64,000 nucleotides of DNA from Artemisia argyi. Lineage: Eukaryota > Streptophyta > Magnoliopsida > Asterales > Asteraceae. Where the stretch lies: positions 301,893,357-301,957,356 of the forward strand of contig CM060709.1 in NCBI GenBank assembly GCA_030686995.1, written 5' to 3'. Under the pieces are notes generated by a model. That model saw only the letters and a program-made list of their open reading frames with translations, was not told the origin of the DNA and searched no databases. Each line of letters opens with the position of its first letter. Within the stretch, counting starts at the first letter, position 1. Made by a program: the position numbers and the translations under genes. Positions 58,193-64,000 of the stretch are shown here, piece by piece.

Positions 58193-61100
58193 CTAGTCAT
58201 TCTTTTCTGTGTTTCTGGTACCACCATGCCGTTGCATTGCAACAACTGGTTCACTACATCGGGAGCACCTGAATGATGGGGTTGCTGCACATCTGGTTCT
58301 AAGACAGTAATAACAGTACCTGTAAATGAAAATACCATTATGTTTTTCAGGTGATATTTCAACTATCCTCGTCACATATTTGAGACACGGTAAATGGATG
58401 AGATACAGAATTTGCCTTCCTAATTGTTTTCCTACCCTAAACTGTTGTTTAGCAAAACCAAAGGAAATCCTAGACAGGTTAGGTTCAATTTAGGCAGCTT
58501 CCAACTTCCAACATAAACATTAACCTTTTGTATGAAAATGGGTCAAGTCATGTTTGTATTATATTGATAACAAGTGAAGGCGTGAAGCTCATATGATAGA
58601 ATTTTAGCAACATGAAAAACCACATAGAAAGTTCCTAATGTGTACAGTTACAACATCCGAAAACTGTCATCTTTATAGATAAGGGTTAATCATTAATGCA
58701 TCTTAAAGCCACCCAAATATTCAACTTTGTCATCAAATACAATCATGTATGTAAAACTATTTTACAAGTGATGTAAGTATCCAATTTATTTCATTTATAC
58801 CAATTTTAAGCAAAAACGTGTTGAACGCTGAAAATTCCCTAAAAGTTTTTTTAAAAAACGAATATGTTTTGCGAAGTGTAGAAATGATGTTACCCTACGC
58901 TAAAACTGAATAAAGAAATTTAATGCAAGCACAGTAGTGGTGTACCTGTGCTGGCAAGGAAGAGCAAGATAGACGGTTGTTGGATTAGCCTGGCAGATGG
59001 GGCATAGTGTTTCATCTCCAGTTGAACCAGAAGAATTATCCTTTGAGAATGGACGCAGAAGACTCTTCATAGAAGCTGAATTGAGAAGGGGAAGAAGCAA
59101 CAACAACATTTCCTGTAACGTAAAATACAAATCAGGGAACACAGGAAGCACATTAAGGCTGTATAATATAATAAAAAGAATAAGAGAAACTTACTGAAAA
59201 TTCATTCCAAACTAACTGCCGATTCATGTACTCAAAACTAACAGCACGGTTCATATGAGGACTCCCATAAACAAGTCTTGCTTTTATAGCTCTCTCGATA
59301 AGATTCCTGTACCTGTATTTATAGGATAAAAATCAGCAAGGACCAAGGAGAGTTACTTTCAAGTATACTAATCTAGAAAATTTCTTTTCTTAAACAAATG
59401 TGACACACTAACCATTCATAAAACAAAAACTAGATACATTATAAATAACGCTTGAGATCATCTCAACTAGGGGTGTTATCGGGTTTGTCGTGTCGGGTCG
59501 GGTTGAGTCGGGTTTTAAATATTTTAAAAGTGACCCGCAACCCGACCCGATTAAGAATCGGGTTATCGGGTTCGGGTGACATTCGGGTCGGGTTATGTCG
59601 GGTCGGGTGATTCGGGTTATCGGGTGACCCGATTAAGTAACAATAAGTTTCTTTAATATTTAAACCATAACACTAAACTGGACTTGACATTGTATTTGTT
59701 TTGTCATAATGTATTCAACTCTTTACAAATACGCATTTAACAAAAAAAAAAACCAAGTTATACTTCATATTTCATAGTGCAGACTTAAAACCAGCATTTA
59801 CATGTAAATTACATGTAGTATGCACTGAAAAATGAGGTACTGATGTAATGTAGTATGCAGGTAGAATGCACTGATGTATATATAATATATGTAATATACT
59901 GTGATAAAAGATATATGCTGTGAAGTTGCATTTACATAACTAAATGAGGTACATAAATCAAAAGTGCATGCAACCATAAATACATGACAATCAAAGTATA
60001 AAAAGCAACATAAAATCAGTGCACCAATAAAAAGAAATCACAAAGATGTGAATCAGTCACAGAAATTAATACAGAAATTGGGCTTCTAAATCAGTCACTG
60101 TAATGTATCTGGGTTAACCAAACGTTTTGTTCATGCATAGAAAATTGATACGGACATTGGGCTTCTAAATAGGGCTGCAATCAAGTCAAGCTTTTATCAA
60201 GCAACTCGAGCTCGAGCTCGAGCTTGGCTCGATCGAGTCAAGCTTTTATCAAGCTCAAGCCCAAGCTCAAGCCCTAAAATTAGCTCGAAATATTTAACAA
60301 GCCAAGCTCAAGCTTTGGATAGCTTGGCTCGAGCTCGTATCAAGCTTTTATCAAGCTTTAATATAGATATTTTCATATAAATTTCATATAAGTAATTAGG
60401 AGCAAATTTGGTTATTAAGCTAATTATAATTTATAAGGGCTAGTTCGTAAATATTGGATAATGTATTCTAGAAACCTTTAACCCTACCAAACGTCCAAAC
60501 GATTTGTATTCTAATGATCTAATCTAAGCGTCTCCTCAATCTCCTCCACTCATTCAACTATCAAGTCCAAAGTTTCTCTTTTTTTTCCAGAAGTATTCGT
60601 AAGTTCAGTTATCAATTTATCATTATCAAGATTTTTAATTTAATAATCTTAAGTGTTGCATCATCAATCTATATTATATACATGTATCTGTGTTTTTTAT
60701 CTTGCCATTGTTAAGTGTTAGCATCATCAATCTATTTACGCAAGTACTCCATATGTAAATATTTACGCAAGAATTACTTAATATTGTGTTGCTACTGTTG
60801 CTTACTTAAAATACATATACTTATTGTTGAGTTTAGCTATTGAATAAAATATTTTTGTATTCATTCAAGCTTTTCAAGCCAAGCTCAAGCTTTGCTCGAA
60901 CCTACTCAAGCCAAGCTCAAGCCTGGATGATGAAAGCTTGACAAGCTATCAAGCCAAGCTCAAGCCTAGTGGTTTTCTTTCAAGCCAAGCTCAAGCCTTG
61001 TTGAGCTTGAGCTCGGTTCGACTCGATTGCAGCCCTACTTCTAAATAGTATTAATTAAAAAATGGAAAAATGATTTTCGGGTTGACCCGATAACATTATT

Positions 61101-63152
61101 TTTTTAACCCTAACCCGACCCGATTACACTATCGGGTTATCGGGTTCGGGTCAAAACAACCCGATTAGATTTTTTGACCCGATTTGACCCGACCCGATAA
61201 GACTTATCGGGTTCGGGTTCGGGTTCGGGTCGGGTCAACCCGACCCTACTGACACCCCTAATCTCAACCTCCACCCTTCCCCTCACACCAAAGAATTACC
61301 CACTTTGACCCCTACATTTTTTTATCCATTACCCAACCGGCCCGACCTGCCCATATAGGCACCTCTAGGTACCAGTAACTGCTGACATAATAATGTAACA
61401 TGAACATCCAAGTAAAGAAGCTTGAAGCACAATAGCACTACCTTCCAGTGTAAAGAAATACAAGGAGATTGGCAAAAGAAGCAGCTTTATAGAATCCTTC
61501 AATACGTTGTACTAAAAGCCATGCTCTACGAGCTATTGACCTCTGCACATTATAAACAACCGAGAGGAGGAAAAGAGAGGAAGAAAGGAAAAAAAGAACA
61601 TACTGAGAGTTATTCTTCAAATTCATGATCAAGTCCCATGCTTTTATATCAAGATATGGTAACAAGGATCAATATGTAGGAAATTTTCAAATTGCTTGAT
61701 ACCTGTTCAGAATCACCCCATTGACGGAAAGCAGAAAAGGACTGCAGACGGGTCCAGATATACTGACCCCCAACTGTGGCAACACAATACCATAGTTTCT
61801 GATAAACAGTGAGTCCAGGTCCTTCCAATCCCGTCCGAACTGTAGGTTGACATTATTAAGCAAAACATAACTAAGGTGGCAATATTGACCCATTTACTTA
61901 TAAATGGGTCAATTTTGGTTGTGTTGTGTCTCACCCAGGTCAAATAAGCAAATTAGAACAGTTAGCTAAAGGGGAATGGGTCAAATTGGACATGCGGGTC
62001 GCGAGTTTACAATGTCTAAGGGCATGCATGGTTCACACAAGGGAATAGGAATGGATAAGACAAGGGATATAAAGGAATACTAATGGATATTTCATATTAC
62101 TATTGCATTAATAGTGATTTGTTAATGTGGGGAATCATTAACTTCTTCCTCAAAAAATGATATACTTATCTAGAGCTTTAACACAATGCAATTGTGTGAT
62201 CTAATCATGACCTCACATAATGCCTTAGTTAACCATAACATGGTTGAATAATATAATATAATACCTTTTTGCATACTAGAAAAATATCAATCGTAGTTTA
62301 ATCATTAAGTATATAATTTTATCCAAACTGACACCCATCTTTCCACCTCTAAAGATACAAATACGCATTACTACCTAAGATTCTGCATGCCAGTATTTTT
62401 AGAGTTGTTAAAACAAGCTGCAAAGTTATCAGAACTAACCTAACTCAGCCTTGTACAAGTTGTGGAATCATCTAATTCTCACAACCATGGTCAGCCAAAG
62501 GTCTTAATGGTAGCTTTCTAATACTGAGCATATCCTAGTGACAATTTTTCAGCAACGGATACAATCAACATTGAAGCATAATTCTACAACCCCCACAGAA
62601 TTGTCACAGAATATAGCCCTAAGCATGCCGCCGTCAACCTCCAGAATTATTCTAAGTGATCAATTATTAAGTCATGTAATGGAAATGAAACATATATAAA
62701 CACGTACTTAGAATCCACTTACTTTTTCCTCTTATATCAGTGGCACGTTCATCTCTATAACGCAGATTCATAAGAGCATTTCCAGGAGTTGGTTTATCAA
62801 CCCAAATCGAGAACCTCCAGATAAGAAACTCAAGAAACGCATCAAGTTCTGCTTCGTATTGAAATAATAATCCTGGCTAATCCCAAAAAGACAAAGGGTA
62901 ACAAATTAACCTCCAAAATAATCGACTTATACAAATACAAGTAAAAGGTAACTTCGGCCAGTTTTCAAAATAATTATCAAGACTAAAACAGAAAATGAAA
63001 CAATTAAGTAACAGCATATATATAATTGTGTGATATACCTTCATTACTTTGAAAACCTTAACCAATTGTTCTTTCAACATGGCTGACATTTCGATATCAA
63101 GCCTCCCGGCATCCACTTGGTTAACTCTCGATATTGCAATAGGAATTGCAGA
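58193..63152 (-). CDS. PEX2: PEX2 peroxisome biogenesis RING peroxin, seven exons visible, 5' exon outside window
   Basis: Exons: 63152-63039, 62876-62723, 61839-61703, 61542-61442, 59312-59195, 59112-58946, 58319-58193; 918 nt in phase, 305 aa to the stop. PEX2 is an integral peroxisomal membrane protein that, with PEX10 and PEX12, forms the ubiquitin ligase recycling the PEX5 import receptor. The N-terminal domain has the family sequence AISRVNQVDAGRLDIEMSAM, then FLIWRFSIWVDKPTPGNAL, GQYIWTRLQSFSAFRQWGDS and YKAASFANLLVFLYTGRYR. The C-terminal C3HC4 RING shows CPIC, CQHRYCYYC and CSRC. About 30 residues of the N-terminus are missing because exon 1 lies right of 64000. No stops or frameshifts, so the gene looks functional. 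Intron 59313-61441 holds two nested hAT-like elements. Confidence 0.95.
59468..61260. mobile_element. hAT-like element, 1793 bp, outer, in a PEX2 intron
   Basis: Ends TAGGGGTGTTATCGGG and GACACCCCTA; ATCTCAAC is duplicated exactly on both sides (59460-59467, 61261-61268). Both subterminal regions are arrays of CGGGTTCGGGTCGGGT-type words, in opposite orientation at the two ends. No transposase. It contains a second element at 60170-61037. Confidence 0.88.
60170..61037. mobile_element. hAT-like element, 868 bp, nested inside the previous one
   Basis: Ends TAGGGCTGCAATCAAGTC and GACTCGATTGCAGCCCTA; CTTCTAAA is duplicated exactly (60162-60169, 61038-61045). Subterminal arrays are AAGCTCAAGCC/GAGCTCGAGC words, mirrored at the two ends. 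No coding capacity. Confidence 0.9.
61884..61913. repeat. perfect 12-bp hairpin in a PEX2 intron
   Basis: ATTGACCCATTT, six-base loop ACTTAT, AAATGGGTCAAT. It is part of a stretch with further 'GGGTCAA' words and looks like a transposon tip or foldback; role unknown. Confidence 0.6.
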
Positions 63153-64000
63153 CTGCAAACAACATCACAAACTCAATAACTCACTCAATCCAGTTTACTA
63201 CATTAAGAAAGTGCTCTTTAATAAGTAATCACGCGATTGCTAATGAAAACTGCTTATGCGTCTAACAAAACCAGAATCAGATAATCATCCATAACAAAAC
63301 GTAATGCAGAAGATCGTGACTGATTTTGCTTCAGCTAACAATAATCAAAAAACAAGTTGTTAGAGCGTTTTGCGTTTATTATTGAAAACTGCTCTTCACC
63401 CTCAAACAGGCAGATAATCGTAATCAGATTGCTTCTATCCAACAGTTGAACTGCTTATTCACTATATCAAAAGCAATAAGAGGACACAGTTTATATAAGC
63501 AATCAGACACATTTCCAGAGACTTGCGGTGTTTGGTTAAGCTTATTTAAACGAGACAGATTATGCTTATGTTGTACAAAACATAATGCAGCCGATAGTGT
63601 CTAGATTTTCTTATCACCTTATAAGCATAAGTAGTTTGGCTCATTCCAAACACTCAAATGTCTTAGTAGCTGCACCAAAACGCATGTAACTAATCAGGTT
63701 TACTTATACCGAAACAACAGACAATCTCCTAAAGCTATCGGATTCAACATCATAAAACAATTACATTTAGGAACACTCCTATTTCAGTTACCAAACATAT
63801 CAAAATCTAACTAAATTCACTACCTAATTCAAAGTAACAAGTCATGGTCCCAATTTCAAACATCAAACACCATACTCATAAACGAAACCTCCTTGTGCTT
63901 TCTAAAATAAGCATAATCAGCGGTAACAAAACTCAGCACACAAAATAGTATTTGTATTTGCTTTGGCCGCAGTTCGAGTGTATGACAATCATGCTAATTT
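63153..64000. other. intron upstream of the first visible PEX2 exon
   Basis: No exon for the expected N-terminal 30 residues was found here, so the intron continues past the window edge. Apart from the MITE nothing is recognised. Confidence 0.5.
63538..63653. mobile_element. candidate MITE in the first visible PEX2 intron
   Basis: GTGTTTGGTTAAGCTTAT at the left and CCAAACAC at the right, with ATAAGCATAAG inside: short inverted ends of the same GTGTTTGG class as the MITEs at 43.2-43.6 kb. Boundaries are approximate and no target duplication is clear. Confidence 0.4.

Noticed and set aside
61687..61943. Two overlapping minus-strand ORFs in PEX2
   Set aside because: They are out-of-frame readings of the PEX2 exon 61839-61703 and its intron.
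1..64000. Endogenous pararetrovirus or other DNA-virus insertion
   Set aside because: All RT/integrase sequences have LTR-element order, LTRs and integrase or copia/gypsy signatures; no movement-protein or coat-protein pattern of a pararetrovirus was seen.

Overview
The window is plant nuclear DNA. It holds intron-rich genes with GT-AG introns, all on the minus strand, in an AT-rich background packed with nested LTR retrotransposons, MULEs, hAT-like elements and MITEs. From memory, the long gag-type ORF at 7926-10622 resembles proteins often mis-annotated as 'MAK10-like' in Asteraceae genomes, so a composite-family plant is my best guess; this is inference. No organellar, bacterial, CRISPR or rRNA/tRNA content was seen.

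Host genes, all minus strand: (1) a complete four-exon NRT1/PTR-family (NPF1-type) transporter, 24696-29372, 575 aa; (2) two tandem five-exon isochorismatase-fold genes of the At3g16190 type, 37545-39070 (189 aa, C-terminus shortened by a frameshift) and 40810-43911 (195 aa); (3) PEX2, the peroxisomal RING peroxin, 58193-63152, seven exons visible, with the first coding exon beyond the right edge.

Transposon layers: 1-1243 is the 5' end of a minus-strand Ty3/gypsy element (gag plus LTR). 1244-3050 holds two copies of a dispersed repeat, one carrying a hAT-like insertion with an 8-bp target duplication. 3126-3760 is a copia integrase relic. 4214-24146 is a degenerate MULE flanked by a 10-bp direct repeat. 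Into it went a very young non-autonomous gypsy element (6351-14530, followed by a duplicated partial 5' part up to 14857), a Helitron 3' end (to 15162) and a complete but disabled copia element (17604-24008). 32.3-36.8 kb holds MITEs, a PIF/Harbinger-like derivative, a third copy of the dispersed repeat and a hAT transposase relic split by a MITE. 44007-55634 is a long-TIR MULE inserted 85 bp upstream of the second isochorismatase-like ATG; a 10.4-kb Tat-type gypsy element (44454-54899) lies inside it, with pol on the plus strand, a 56-58-bp tandem array, and an antisense three-exon gene. 55.9-57.4 kb is a decayed gypsy gag-protease. The fourth visible intron of PEX2, counted from the 5' side, holds one hAT-like element nested inside another, each with its own 8-bp target duplication.

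The most distinctive signals are: the spliced antisense gene of the Tat element (780 codons, only two TAG stops); arrays of the palindrome AATCATATATGATT confined to the MULE arms; six TGACGNCGTCA boxes in each LTR of the young gypsy element; and a recurrent 'hairpin plus AAGTGTAAGGG' module along the non-coding 3' half of that element, whose last copy sits at the polypurine-tract position.
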